From: Prevotella heparinolytica
GTDB lineage: Bacteria; Bacteroidota; Bacteroidia; Bacteroidales; Bacteroidaceae
Assembly: GCF_004342845.1 (NCBI RefSeq)
Contig: NZ_SLXB01000016.1
Span: forward strand, 28,162 to 92,161
DNA length: 64,000 nt
Direction of reading: 5' to 3'
The notes beneath the pieces were generated by a model. It did no database searches and had not been told where the DNA came from. It saw only the letters and a program-made list of their open reading frames with translations. Positions 51,314 to 59,661 of this stretch are shown here, piece after piece; position 1 is the stretch's first letter, and each line of letters begins with the position of its first letter. The position numbers and the translations under genes are program-made.

Positions 51314-52951
51314 ATGAAAAGACTGACTTTCTCCGTTTTGCTTTTGCTGGCGGCAGTGGTGAATGCGCCGGCTTGTACCAACCTTATTGTAGGCAAGAAT
51401 GCTTCCGCAGACGGTTCTACCATTGTTTCCTATTCTGCCGACTCGTATGGTTTGTTCGGCGAGTTGTATCATTATCCTGCCGGAGTGCATAAGAAAGGTA
51501 CGCTGATTGATATCCATGAGTGGGACACCGGTAAGTATCTTGGACGGATAGAGCAGGCACGACAGACGTACAACGTCATCGGCAACATGAACGAGTTTCA
51601 GCTCACCATCGGTGAAACGACTTTCGGCGGACGTCCCGAACTGGTTGATACCACCGGCATCATCGACTACGGCAGTTTGATTTATTTGGGATTGCAACGC
51701 TCGCGTACTGCTCGCGAAGCCATCAAGGTGATGACAGAACTGGTCCAGGAGTATGGTTATTATAGCAGTGGCGAGTCCTTCACCATTGCCGACCCCAATG
51801 AAATATGGATTATGGAAATGATTGGCAAAGGCCCCGGTGTGCGTGGCGCTGTGTGGGTGGCTGTCCGCGTGCCCGACGACTGCATCTCTGCCCATGCCAA
51901 CCAGAGCCGCATCCATCAGTTCGATATGAACGACAAGGAAAACTGCATGTATTCTCCCGATGTTGTTTCCTTTGCCCGCGAGAAGGGCTATTTTAACGGC
52001 GTGAACAAGGATTTCAGCTTCGCCAAAGCCTATGCTCCGCTTGATTTCGGTGCCCGTCGCTATTGCGAAGCCCGTGTTTGGAGCTACTTCAACATGTTTA
52101 CCGACCGTGGCAATGAATTTCTACCTTATATATTAGGCGAGAACGATACTCCGATGCCGCTGTTCTTGAAGCCGAGCCGTAAGATATCGGTTCAGGATGT
52201 CAAGAATGCCATGCGCGACCATTACGAGGGAACTCCTCTCGACATCAGCAAGGACTTTGGCGCAGGCCCTTATCATGCGCCCTACCGTCTGTCTCCTCTT
52301 TCTTTCAAGGTAGGCGACCGGGAATATTTCAACGAACGTCCCATCTCCACCCAGCAGAGCGGTTTTGTGTTTGTGGCCCAGATGCGTTCAGAGTTGCCCG
52401 ATGCCATCGGTGGCGTACTGTGGTTCGGTACGGACGATGCCAACATGACCGTGTTCACCCCTGTGTACTGTTGCACGGACAAAGTCCCTACGTGCTATAC
52501 CCGCGTGGATGGTGCCGATTACATCACTTTCTCGTGGAATTCGGCTTTTTGGATTTTCAATTGGGTAGCCAATATGGTGTATCCCCGATACGACTTGATG
52601 ATTGATGATGTGCGTGCCGCCCAAACCGAACTGGAAACAGCCTTCAACGAAGCACAAGAAGGGGTTGAAGCTGCGGCTGCCAAACTGTTGGAAAAGGAGC
52701 CTGCCAAAGCAAAGGCATTCCTGACGAACTATACAAACATGACTGCCGAAAGCGCGTTTGCCACATGGAAACGTTTGGGCGAATTCCTTGTTGTAAAGTA
52801 TAATGACGGTGTGGTGAAACGCATGAAAGACGGAAAATTCGCGCGTAACTCCATTGGTCAGCCGGCAGGCGTCATTCGTCCGGGATACCCGAAAGCATTC
52901 CTCGAAGAGTATGTAAAGCAGACGGGAGACAGATATAAAAAGCCCGAATAA
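51314..52951 (+). CDS. C69 family dipeptidase (PepD-like, Ntn hydrolase)
   Basis: A 545-residue exported dipeptidase. The signal peptide ends at NAPA and the next residue, Cys21 in CTNLIVGKNASADGSTIVS, is the N-terminal nucleophile expected after processing. Other family segments are GGRPELVDTTGIIDYGSLI, TIADPNEIWIMEMIGKGPGV, VAVRVPDDCISAHANQSRI and YVLRRPYDR-type regions replaced here by YILGENDTPMPLFLKPSRKI. It hydrolyses dipeptides with broad specificity. The C-terminal 90 residues form a helical extension. It lies downstream of the M23 peptidase gene. Confidence 0.92.
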   Translation: MKRLTFSVLLLLAAVVNAPACTNLIVGKNASADGSTIVSYSADSYGLFGELYHYPAGVHKKGTLIDIHEWDTGKYLGRIEQARQTYNVIGNMNEFQLTIGETTFGGRPELVDTTGIIDYGSLIYLGLQRSRTAREAIKVMTELVQEYGYYSSGESFTIADPNEIWIMEMIGKGPGVRGAVWVAVRVPDDCISAHANQSRIHQFDMNDKENCMYSPDVVSFAREKGYFNGVNKDFSFAKAYAPLDFGARRYCEARVWSYFNMFTDRGNEFLPYILGENDTPMPLFLKPSRKISVQDVKNAMRDHYEGTPLDISKDFGAGPYHAPYRLSPLSFKVGDREYFNERPISTQQSGFVFVAQMRSELPDAIGGVLWFGTDDANMTVFTPVYCCTDKVPTCYTRVDGADYITFSWNSAFWIFNWVANMVYPRYDLMIDDVRAAQTELETAFNEAQEGVEAAAAKLLEKEPAKAKAFLTNYTNMTAESAFATWKRLGEFLVVKYNDGVVKRMKDGKFARNSIGQPAGVIRPGYPKAFLEEYVKQTGDRYKKPE

Positions 52952-52976
52952 ATTAGGATTTCAAAACTTAATCTTT

Positions 52977-52984
52977 TACATTTG
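52977..52984 (+). promoter_or_regulatory. -7 box upstream of the phosphohexomutase gene
   Basis: TACATTTG matches TAnnTTTG and ends 50 bp before the start codon. No good -33 element. Confidence 0.5.
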
Positions 52985-53034
52985 TATCTCAACAAAACAG
53001 GCTTTTAATAATTAAAATATCAAAATACAGTCTT

Positions 53035-54777
53035 ATGGAAAATCAAGAACTGATTAAACTGGTCACGGAGAAAGCCGAGAAATGGCTTACGCCGGCTTAT
53101 GACGCCGAGACGCAGGCGGAAGTGAAACGCATGTTGCAGAATCCCGATAAAACCGAATTGATAGATAGCTTCTATAAAGATTTGGAATTTGGAACGGGTG
53201 GTTTGCGTGGCATCATGGGAGCGGGAAGCAACCGCATGAATATCTATACGGTAGGTGCCGCTACCCAAGGTTTGTCCAACTACCTGAACAAGTGCTTTGC
53301 CGGCAAGGGGCAAATCTCCGTTGTGGTGGGGCACGACTGCCGTAACAACAGCGATAAGTTTGCCAAAATCACTGCCGATATTTTCTCGGCAAACGGCATC
53401 AAGGTGTATCTTTTTGATGATTTGCGGCCTACTCCCGAAGTATCGTTTGCCATTCGTCATTTCGGTTGCCAAAGCGGTATCAATATCACTGCAAGCCATA
53501 ATCCGAGAGAATACAACGGCTACAAGGCTTATTGGGATGATGGTGCACAAGTACTTGCACCGCACGATACGGCTATCATCGACGAGGTGAATAAGGTGAA
53601 GGTGGCCGACATCAAGTTCAACGGAAACAAGGATTTGATTCAGAGCATCGGCAAGGAAGTGGATGAGATTTACCTGAAACAGGTGCATACCATTTCCATC
53701 GATCCGGAGGTAATCAAACGGCAGAAGAATCTCAGCATCGTATATACTCCGCTTCACGGCGCCGGTAGAGTGCTGATTCCCGATTCACTGAAAGTGTGGG
53801 GATTTGAAAACGTGAACTGCGTGCCCGAACAAATGGTGAAGGATGGCAATTTCCCGACCGTTGTTTCTCCCAATCCGGAAAATGCGGAGGCCCTGACTTT
53901 GGCCATTGCTCTGGCGAAGAAGATAGATGCCGACATCGTAATGGCAAGCGACCCGGATGCCGACCGTGTAGGTATGGCTTGCAAGGATAGCAAGGGCGAG
54001 TGGGTACTTATCAACGGCAACCAGACTTGCCTCATTTTCTTGTACTATATCATCAAGAACCGCATTGCAATGGGCAAGATGAAGCCCAATGATTTCATCG
54101 TCAAAACCATTGTCACCACCGAACTCATCAAGGCTGTGGCCGACAAGAACAAGATTGAAATGCGCGATTGCTACACCGGTTTCAAATGGATAGCCCGTGA
54201 GATTCGCATAAGCGAAGGCAAGCAGCAATACATTGGCGGAGGTGAAGAAAGCTACGGTTTCCTTGCCGAAGACTTTGTGCGTGATAAAGACGCCGTTTCG
54301 GCATGTTCGCTGCTGGCCGAGATTTGTGCTTGGGCAAAGGATCAGGGCAAAACGTTGTATGACGTGCTGATGGATATTTATGTAGAATACGGGTTCTCTC
54401 AAGAAACAACCGTCAACGTAGTGAAACCGGGTAAGAGCGGTGCGGAAGAAATCAAGGCCATGATGGATAACTTCCGTGCTAATTCACCGAAAGAAATCGG
54501 TGGTTCGGCCGTATGTTTGGTGAAGGACTACAAAACCTTGAAAGCTACGGATGCGCGAGGAAACGTAACCGAATTGGATATGCCGGAACCTTCGAACGTG
54601 CTTCAATTCTTTACGGAAGACGGTACGAAGATTTCCGTTCGTCCGTCGGGCACGGAGCCTAAAATCAAGTTTTATATCGAGGTGAAAGGCGAAATGGGAT
54701 GTCCTAAGTGTTATGCTGCAACGAATGCCGAAGCGGAGAAGAAGGTGGAAGCCGTGCGCAAATCGCTTGGCATCTGA
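53035..54777 (+). CDS. Phosphoglucomutase / phosphomannomutase
   Basis: A 580-residue alpha-D-phosphohexomutase of the PgcA type. The catalytic serine loop is NITASHNPREYNGYKAYW, the magnesium site DPDADRVGMA, the sugar-binding loop GGGEESYGF and the phosphate site SVRPSGTEPKIKFYIEV. It interconverts hexose 1- and 6-phosphates; whether glucose or mannose is preferred cannot be told. The activity would feed nucleotide-sugar routes such as gmd-fcl at the end of the window. It ends at a strong terminator. Confidence 0.93.
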   Translation: MENQELIKLVTEKAEKWLTPAYDAETQAEVKRMLQNPDKTELIDSFYKDLEFGTGGLRGIMGAGSNRMNIYTVGAATQGLSNYLNKCFAGKGQISVVVGHDCRNNSDKFAKITADIFSANGIKVYLFDDLRPTPEVSFAIRHFGCQSGINITASHNPREYNGYKAYWDDGAQVLAPHDTAIIDEVNKVKVADIKFNGNKDLIQSIGKEVDEIYLKQVHTISIDPEVIKRQKNLSIVYTPLHGAGRVLIPDSLKVWGFENVNCVPEQMVKDGNFPTVVSPNPENAEALTLAIALAKKIDADIVMASDPDADRVGMACKDSKGEWVLINGNQTCLIFLYYIIKNRIAMGKMKPNDFIVKTIVTTELIKAVADKNKIEMRDCYTGFKWIAREIRISEGKQQYIGGGEESYGFLAEDFVRDKDAVSACSLLAEICAWAKDQGKTLYDVLMDIYVEYGFSQETTVNVVKPGKSGAEEIKAMMDNFRANSPKEIGGSAVCLVKDYKTLKATDARGNVTELDMPEPSNVLQFFTEDGTKISVRPSGTEPKIKFYIEVKGEMGCPKCYAATNAEAEKKVEAVRKSLGI

Positions 54778-54806
54778 TAAAAAATATCGTTGAACAGGAA
54801 AGGAGA

Positions 54807-54842
54807 GGGTGCGGCCGAAATTGAGGTTGCACCCTTTTTTAG
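54807..54842 (+). terminator. Rho-independent terminator of the phosphohexomutase gene
   Basis: GGGTGCGGCC (54807-54816) pairs with GGTTGCACCC (54825-54834), ten pairs including two G-U, followed by six T residues. Confidence 0.9.
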
Positions 54843-54932
54843 TTCTTCGACAGAAGTTTGTCTTTCTTTCCTTTTATTTTACAAACTTTTTGAAGCTCCA
54901 CTTGTTTCCCTATGCTTTTTTATTCACTCCCT

Positions 54933-55004
54933 GACTGAATGGGATTCAGTCGGCGACTGAAACCATTTCAGTCACTGAGTGAAACCATTTCAGTCGCCGA
55001 CTGA
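54933..55004. repeat. Tandem array F: three 22-bp units with decayed ends
   Basis: Units begin at 54933, 54955 and 54977, with a partial fourth at 54999 (GACTGA) and a decayed half unit before 54933. The clearest core, ACTGAAACCATTTCAGT, is a palindrome with 7-bp arms and a CCA centre. It lies between the phosphohexomutase terminator and the promoter of the transporter gene. Nothing else is recognisable in this 404-bp gap. Confidence 0.88.
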
Positions 55005-55145
55005 TTGTACCCCTCTCAGAATACCTTCTGGAGTGGGTGGAGAAGAGATGCGGGCATCGCATTCTGATGGTAATAAATCGTTACTTAAACCGACGGCTTC
55101 CCGGATTGTCCATTTACTTTCATTCCTTATATCGGAATTTTACAT

Positions 55146-55153
55146 TATCTTTG
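55146..55153 (+). promoter_or_regulatory. -7 box of the AspT/YidE transporter gene
   Basis: TATCTTTG ends 28 bp before the GTG start codon. The -33 region is weak. Confidence 0.6.
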
Positions 55154-55181
55154 TGCACTGAATATGTAAATTAAGTGTATA

Positions 55182-56849
55182 GTGGATTGGCTATATGATT
55201 TATTTGTCGAACATTCCGCTTTGCAGGCGGTTGTTATACTCTCGTTGATTGCCGCCATCGGGCTGGGCTTGGGAAAGTTGCGCTTTTTCGGCATATCTTT
55301 GGGAGTGACCTTCGTTTTCTTTGCCGGCATCATTGCCGGGCACTTCGGATTATCCATCGATTCGCAGATGCTTAATTATGCGGAAAGCTTCGGGCTGGTG
55401 ATATTTGTGTATGCGTTGGGATTGCAGGTAGGTCCCGGCTTTTTCAGCTCTTTCCGGAAAGGAGGGGTACAACTGAATATGCTGGCTGTGGGAGTGATAC
55501 TCATCGGCACTTTGATGACCGTATTGGGCAGTTATGCGCTGCAAATATCTCTTCCGGACATGGTGGGCATCCTTTGCGGTGCGACGACGAATACTCCTGC
55601 GCTGGGTGCAGCGCAGCAGACGCTGAAACAGATGGGATTGGAATCCAGTACGCCGGCTTTGGGCTGTGCGGTGGCATACCCGCTGGGGGTGGTCGGAGTG
55701 ATTTTGGCGGTACTGGCAATCCGTAAGGCGCTGGTACGTAAAGAAGACTTGGAACTGAAGGAAAAGGAAGACGTGAACAAGCCTTACATTGTAGCCTTTC
55801 AGGTACATAATCCGGCCATATTCAATAAGAGTATCAAAGAGGTAGGCGGACTGAACAGTTATCCGAAGTTCGTCATCTCCCGTTTGTGGCGGGATGGAAA
55901 GGTCAGCATTCCCACTTCCGAGAAAGTGATAAAGGAGGGCGACCGGCTTTTGGTGATAACCTCGGAGAAAGATACTCCGGCACTGACCGTACTCTTCGGC
56001 GAGCAGGAGCATACCGATTGGAATAAGGAAGATATAGACTGGAACGCCATAGACAGCCAGTTGATATCGCAACGCATCGTAGTGACTCGTCCCGAACTGA
56101 ACGGGAAGAAACTCGGCTCACTCCATCTGCGCAATCATTACGGCATCAATATCAGCAGGGTATATCGCAGTGGCGTGCAGTTGCTGGCCACGGCTGAACT
56201 GACATTGCAATTGGGCGACCGTCTCACCGTGGTGGGAGAGGCAGCTGCCATACAAAATGTAGAAAAAGTATTGGGCAATGCTGTCAAAAGCCTGAAAGAG
56301 CCTAATCTGGTTGCCGTGTTTATAGGTATCGTCTTAGGTCTGGCATTGGGGGCAATTCCCATTTCCATACCGGGCATCAGCGCTCCCGTGCGTTTGGGGT
56401 TGGCTGGCGGACCGATTATTGTGGGCATTCTCATCGGCACATTCGGACCGCGGATGCACATGGTGACTTACGTCACGCGCAGTGCCAACCTGATGCTCCG
56501 TGCGCTGGGCCTGTCTCTCTATCTGGCATGTCTGGGGCTGGATGCCGGTGCACATTTCTTCGATACCGTGTTCCGTCCGGAAGGTTTGCTCTGGATTCTG
56601 GCAGGCTTCCTGCTCACGGTTGTTCCAGTGCTCATCATGGGCCTCGTTTCATTTAAGTGGATGAAAGTAGATTACGGAACAACGGCCGGCATGCTGTGCG
56701 GAAGCATGGCCAACCCGATGGCCTTGAACTATGCCAATGATACGATTCCCGGCGACAATCCGTCCGTGGCTTATGCCACGGTCTATCCACTGTGCATGTT
56801 CCTGCGGGTCATCATTGCGCAAGTACTGCTGATGTTTTTGCTTGGTTGA
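55182..56849 (+). CDS. AspT/YidE-family membrane transporter with two TrkA-C domains
   Basis: A 555-residue inner-membrane protein of the aspartate:alanine exchanger family. Five hydrophobic helices at the start (with FGLVIFVYALGLQVGPGFF and GILCGATTNTPALGAA) and five at the end (FGPRMHMVTYVTRSANLM, GTTAGMLCGSMANPMALNYA) flank a cytoplasmic centre with two RCK_C/TrkA-C domains (about 205-290 and 295-375; VIKEGDRLLVITSE, LTLQLGDRLTVVGE). The duplicated TTNTPAL / SMANPMALNYA motifs are typical. The substrate is unknown. Translation starts at a GTG. Confidence 0.93.
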   Translation: MDWLYDLFVEHSALQAVVILSLIAAIGLGLGKLRFFGISLGVTFVFFAGIIAGHFGLSIDSQMLNYAESFGLVIFVYALGLQVGPGFFSSFRKGGVQLNMLAVGVILIGTLMTVLGSYALQISLPDMVGILCGATTNTPALGAAQQTLKQMGLESSTPALGCAVAYPLGVVGVILAVLAIRKALVRKEDLELKEKEDVNKPYIVAFQVHNPAIFNKSIKEVGGLNSYPKFVISRLWRDGKVSIPTSEKVIKEGDRLLVITSEKDTPALTVLFGEQEHTDWNKEDIDWNAIDSQLISQRIVVTRPELNGKKLGSLHLRNHYGINISRVYRSGVQLLATAELTLQLGDRLTVVGEAAAIQNVEKVLGNAVKSLKEPNLVAVFIGIVLGLALGAIPISIPGISAPVRLGLAGGPIIVGILIGTFGPRMHMVTYVTRSANLMLRALGLSLYLACLGLDAGAHFFDTVFRPEGLLWILAGFLLTVVPVLIMGLVSFKWMKVDYGTTAGMLCGSMANPMALNYANDTIPGDNPSVAYATVYPLCMFLRVIIAQVLLMFLLG

Positions 56850-56868
56850 TAAGAGTCGCCCTATACCT

Positions 56869-58107
56869 TTAATATTTGAACAACACTACTCCGGCTTCAA
56901 CAATCACCCCCTTGTCGTAACATTTGTTTCGGGTGTAGTGGCGGCTGCTGCCGTAGCCTCCCGTAAGGAATATGCCGAGGCCGTCGTGTAGGCGGTACTC
57001 CAAATTGACACGGGCTTGCAGCGCATAGAGGCGTGCAGGTATCTCATCGTTTTTATTTTTGAACGTTTCAATGTGTTGATAGCCAAGGTCTCCGCTGATG
57101 AATAACTGCTTGTAGAGAGGAAGCTCAAGTCCGGCCCGGTAGAAAAGAGCTGCCGAAAACTTGTCGCCGAAATCCAGATAGTGAGTGCCACCACCCAGAA
57201 TGGTATAAAACAGTTTGTTCTTGAATCGCGCTCCGGCATTCAGCTTGGTGGCATTGCCTGCAAAAAGCATCAACTGCACTTTAGTCTGCGGGTTGGCATT
57301 GACCAGCCCTAATTGAAATCCGTCCAGACTATTCTTGTAATAGTTGAAAAGGCCGATTTGCACCCCTTTGGCATGTACGGCCATATTGGCAGCGCCTATT
57401 TGCACCCCTTTGGCTGTGCCGCCAACCACGTTGCCTATGCCGGAAAACTGAATGCCTACCATGTTTCCGGCAATGATGTTGGCGAGGGCGGAAAGCTGCG
57501 CCCCATTCAGATGTTCGCCGACAATGTTTAACAAGCCTGCACCCGTAAATCCTTTCAGGCTTCCACCTGAAACGTTGGCCAATCCGGCAAGTTGCGCACC
57601 GGCAGCAGCATCACCATTGATATTCAACAAGCCGCCTATGCTGATACCGCGACTGTGGTTTCCGTTGATAGTTGCCAGTCCGGAAAGGGTCAATCCTTGC
57701 GCATTGTTTCCTGTGATGCCTACCAGTCCCGAAACCGATATTCCGGTAAGGCTGCCGTTGATATTGGTGATACCTGCTACTTGAATACCCCGCATTTTCC
57801 CCCCTACCATGTTCGAAAGGCCTGCCACTTGAATACCGTTCACTTCTTTACGCACAATGCTACCGAGCATATTGACTCCCAGACCGTTCAGACGATTCAT
57901 CGAAGAGAATACACCCAAGTTGAGCCAAGTGCTTCCCGTGGTGTCAATGCGCTGAGTGGATATGTTTCTCCATAAAGAGATATTGATGCCTGCCGAAGTC
58001 TGATTAAGTCTCATCCGCATAGAGCCTTGTTCGCCGGAATAGTCTTGAGCGAGAGTTGCGCTTACAATGAGTAAAGACAGAAAGATGAGTGAAAAGATAC
58101 GTTTCAT
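56869..58107 (-). CDS. Exported repeat protein, LA_2272 surface-repeat-like
   Basis: A 412-residue protein with signal peptide ending at TLAQ. Residues about 85-265 hold eleven or so repeats of 16 residues (G-hhh-h-G-L-x-N-h-x-G, e.g. GLTLSGLATINGNHSR, GISIGGLLNINGDAAA, GAQLAGLANVSGGSLK), which should stack as a beta-helix or solenoid. The last 130 residues look like amphipathic strands of a barrel. I liken it to the LA_2272 surface-repeat family from memory. It starts 9 bp after the sulfatase gene and is the last gene of the acyl-CoA synthetase-sulfatase operon. Function is unknown. Confidence 0.82.
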   Translation of the reverse strand: MKRIFSLIFLSLLIVSATLAQDYSGEQGSMRMRLNQTSAGINISLWRNISTQRIDTTGSTWLNLGVFSSMNRLNGLGVNMLGSIVRKEVNGIQVAGLSNMVGGKMRGIQVAGITNINGSLTGISVSGLVGITGNNAQGLTLSGLATINGNHSRGISIGGLLNINGDAAAGAQLAGLANVSGGSLKGFTGAGLLNIVGEHLNGAQLSALANIIAGNMVGIQFSGIGNVVGGTAKGVQIGAANMAVHAKGVQIGLFNYYKNSLDGFQLGLVNANPQTKVQLMLFAGNATKLNAGARFKNKLFYTILGGGTHYLDFGDKFSAALFYRAGLELPLYKQLFISGDLGYQHIETFKNKNDEIPARLYALQARVNLEYRLHDGLGIFLTGGYGSSRHYTRNKCYDKGVIVEAGVVLFKY

Positions 58108-58116
58108 TTTTGTTTT

Positions 58117-59655
58117 TTATATTTCATCCGGCCAAGGTGCAGGTTGCCGAGTGGCGCGAAGTATGGGTCGCTGTGCATCCACGGACCGAAGGTAATTACT
58201 TAATTTCTTTGACAACTTCCTGACAAGTCCGGGCTTTTCTCCGGATTTGTCATGCTTCTCATGTATGTCGGCAGAGATATTGAAAAGTTCGCGTTTACCG
58301 CTACCGAAATAATATATCAGTTTCCAGTTGCCCGAACGTATGGAGCAGGTAGCTCCGATGCCCGGCCCTGATGGTCCCCAACTGTTAGGGTAATGCCAAT
58401 AGATATCACGGCTTTTCATTCTGCCTTTTCCGGTGAGTAGGGGCATAAAGCTTATTCCGTCGCGCTGCTGCACGGTTTTATAGTTATCTACACCTGCCAT
58501 TTCAAGAATGGTAGGGAAGAAGTCTTCTATCATCAGATAATGGTCGGACTTAGTATTGGGAGTTATGACTCCCGGCCAGCGCACGATCATAGGCTCACGT
58601 ATCCCACCCTCGTAAGCAGAACCTTTCCCGCTGTTGAGAGGAAAGTTCTGGATGTGTAGTTGCCCGGCGCGGGTATGGGCGGCCAGACCGCCGTTGTCGG
58701 ACATAAAGATAAGCACAGTATTGTCAGCCAAGTTGTTTTTGTCCAGATAGTCCATGATGTCCCCCAAGCTTTTGTCCATACCTTCTATGAGGGTGGCATA
58801 CGCTGCCTCAACCGGAGGAAGCCCCTTATCCAGATACTTCCGGTAGAAACGCATATCAGGCTGTATGGGAGTATGGATGGCATAGTGTGCCATGTATAGA
58901 AAGAAAGGTTTATTTGTCTGCTGTGCCTTGTCCAATGCTTTCAGAGCTTCTATCGTAAGTGCTTCACTTAGGAAGATATCTGTGCCGTGATATTGCTCCA
59001 AACCGGGAACGGCGGCAGGAGGACTTATGCCATCAACCTTATTGCCGAAATTCTCTTTCCCATAATAGCTGGCAGGCGAGCCGGCAGCATGTCCGGCAAT
59101 ATTCACAGCAAAGCCCATTTTCAGAGGGTCGGCTCCGGGAGTACCTTCAGCACCGAAATGTGCTTTCCCACAATGAATGGTGTGATAACCGTTATCTTTG
59201 AGTAGCTGAGCTAAAGATGTGACTTGTGTGGAACGTTCCACACCGGCTTCCTGACAAATACCATTTACATTCCATGCGGGATATGTCAGGATGGAATCCG
59301 GCTCTTCGTGAGTCGTGTTTTTGCGCAACGTCCAACTGGTTACACGGTGTCTTGCCGCATTCATTCCGGTAAAGAGGCTGACACGTGTGGGAGAACTGAC
59401 ACTACAAGCATAGGCCTGCGTGAACATTCTGCCTTGTGCGGCCATCCGCTCCATGTTGGGAGTGTGGTAAATGTCGTTGTATTTGGTGCGTTGCGTCCAG
59501 AAAGGCAAGGAAGTATCTTGCCATCCCATATCGTCTACAAGGAATAAGATGATATTGGGAGGTTGCTGCGGAGTGGATGCAGCTGTGTCGTGACTTTCTG
59601 CCGCCATTCCGCACATCGGCAGTATGGCGGCAGATAATAACAGTTCTTTCTTCAT
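58117..59655 (-). CDS. Exported sulfatase, serine-type
   Basis: A 512-residue sulfatase with signal peptide. The N-terminal metal site is FLVDDMGW; the modification motif is SSPTR (Ser87-x-Pro-x-Arg91), so the formylglycine is made from Ser, not Cys, which in Bacteroides needs the radical SAM enzyme anSME. Other ligands lie in HCGKAHFG, YMAHYAIHTP, FMSDNGG and NSGKGSAYEGGIREP. It belongs to the S1 (arylsulfatase-like) family; whether it acts on a host glycan or something else is not shown. No anSME, SusCD pair or glycoside hydrolase is near. It lies 6 bp after the acyl-CoA synthetase gene. Confidence 0.92.
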   Translation of the reverse strand: MKKELLLSAAILPMCGMAAESHDTAASTPQQPPNIILFLVDDMGWQDTSLPFWTQRTKYNDIYHTPNMERMAAQGRMFTQAYACSVSSPTRVSLFTGMNAARHRVTSWTLRKNTTHEEPDSILTYPAWNVNGICQEAGVERSTQVTSLAQLLKDNGYHTIHCGKAHFGAEGTPGADPLKMGFAVNIAGHAAGSPASYYGKENFGNKVDGISPPAAVPGLEQYHGTDIFLSEALTIEALKALDKAQQTNKPFFLYMAHYAIHTPIQPDMRFYRKYLDKGLPPVEAAYATLIEGMDKSLGDIMDYLDKNNLADNTVLIFMSDNGGLAAHTRAGQLHIQNFPLNSGKGSAYEGGIREPMIVRWPGVITPNTKSDHYLMIEDFFPTILEMAGVDNYKTVQQRDGISFMPLLTGKGRMKSRDIYWHYPNSWGPSGPGIGATCSIRSGNWKLIYYFGSGKRELFNISADIHEKHDKSGEKPGLVRKLSKKLSNYLRSVDAQRPILRATRQPAPWPDEI

Positions 59656-59661
59656 TGTTTT

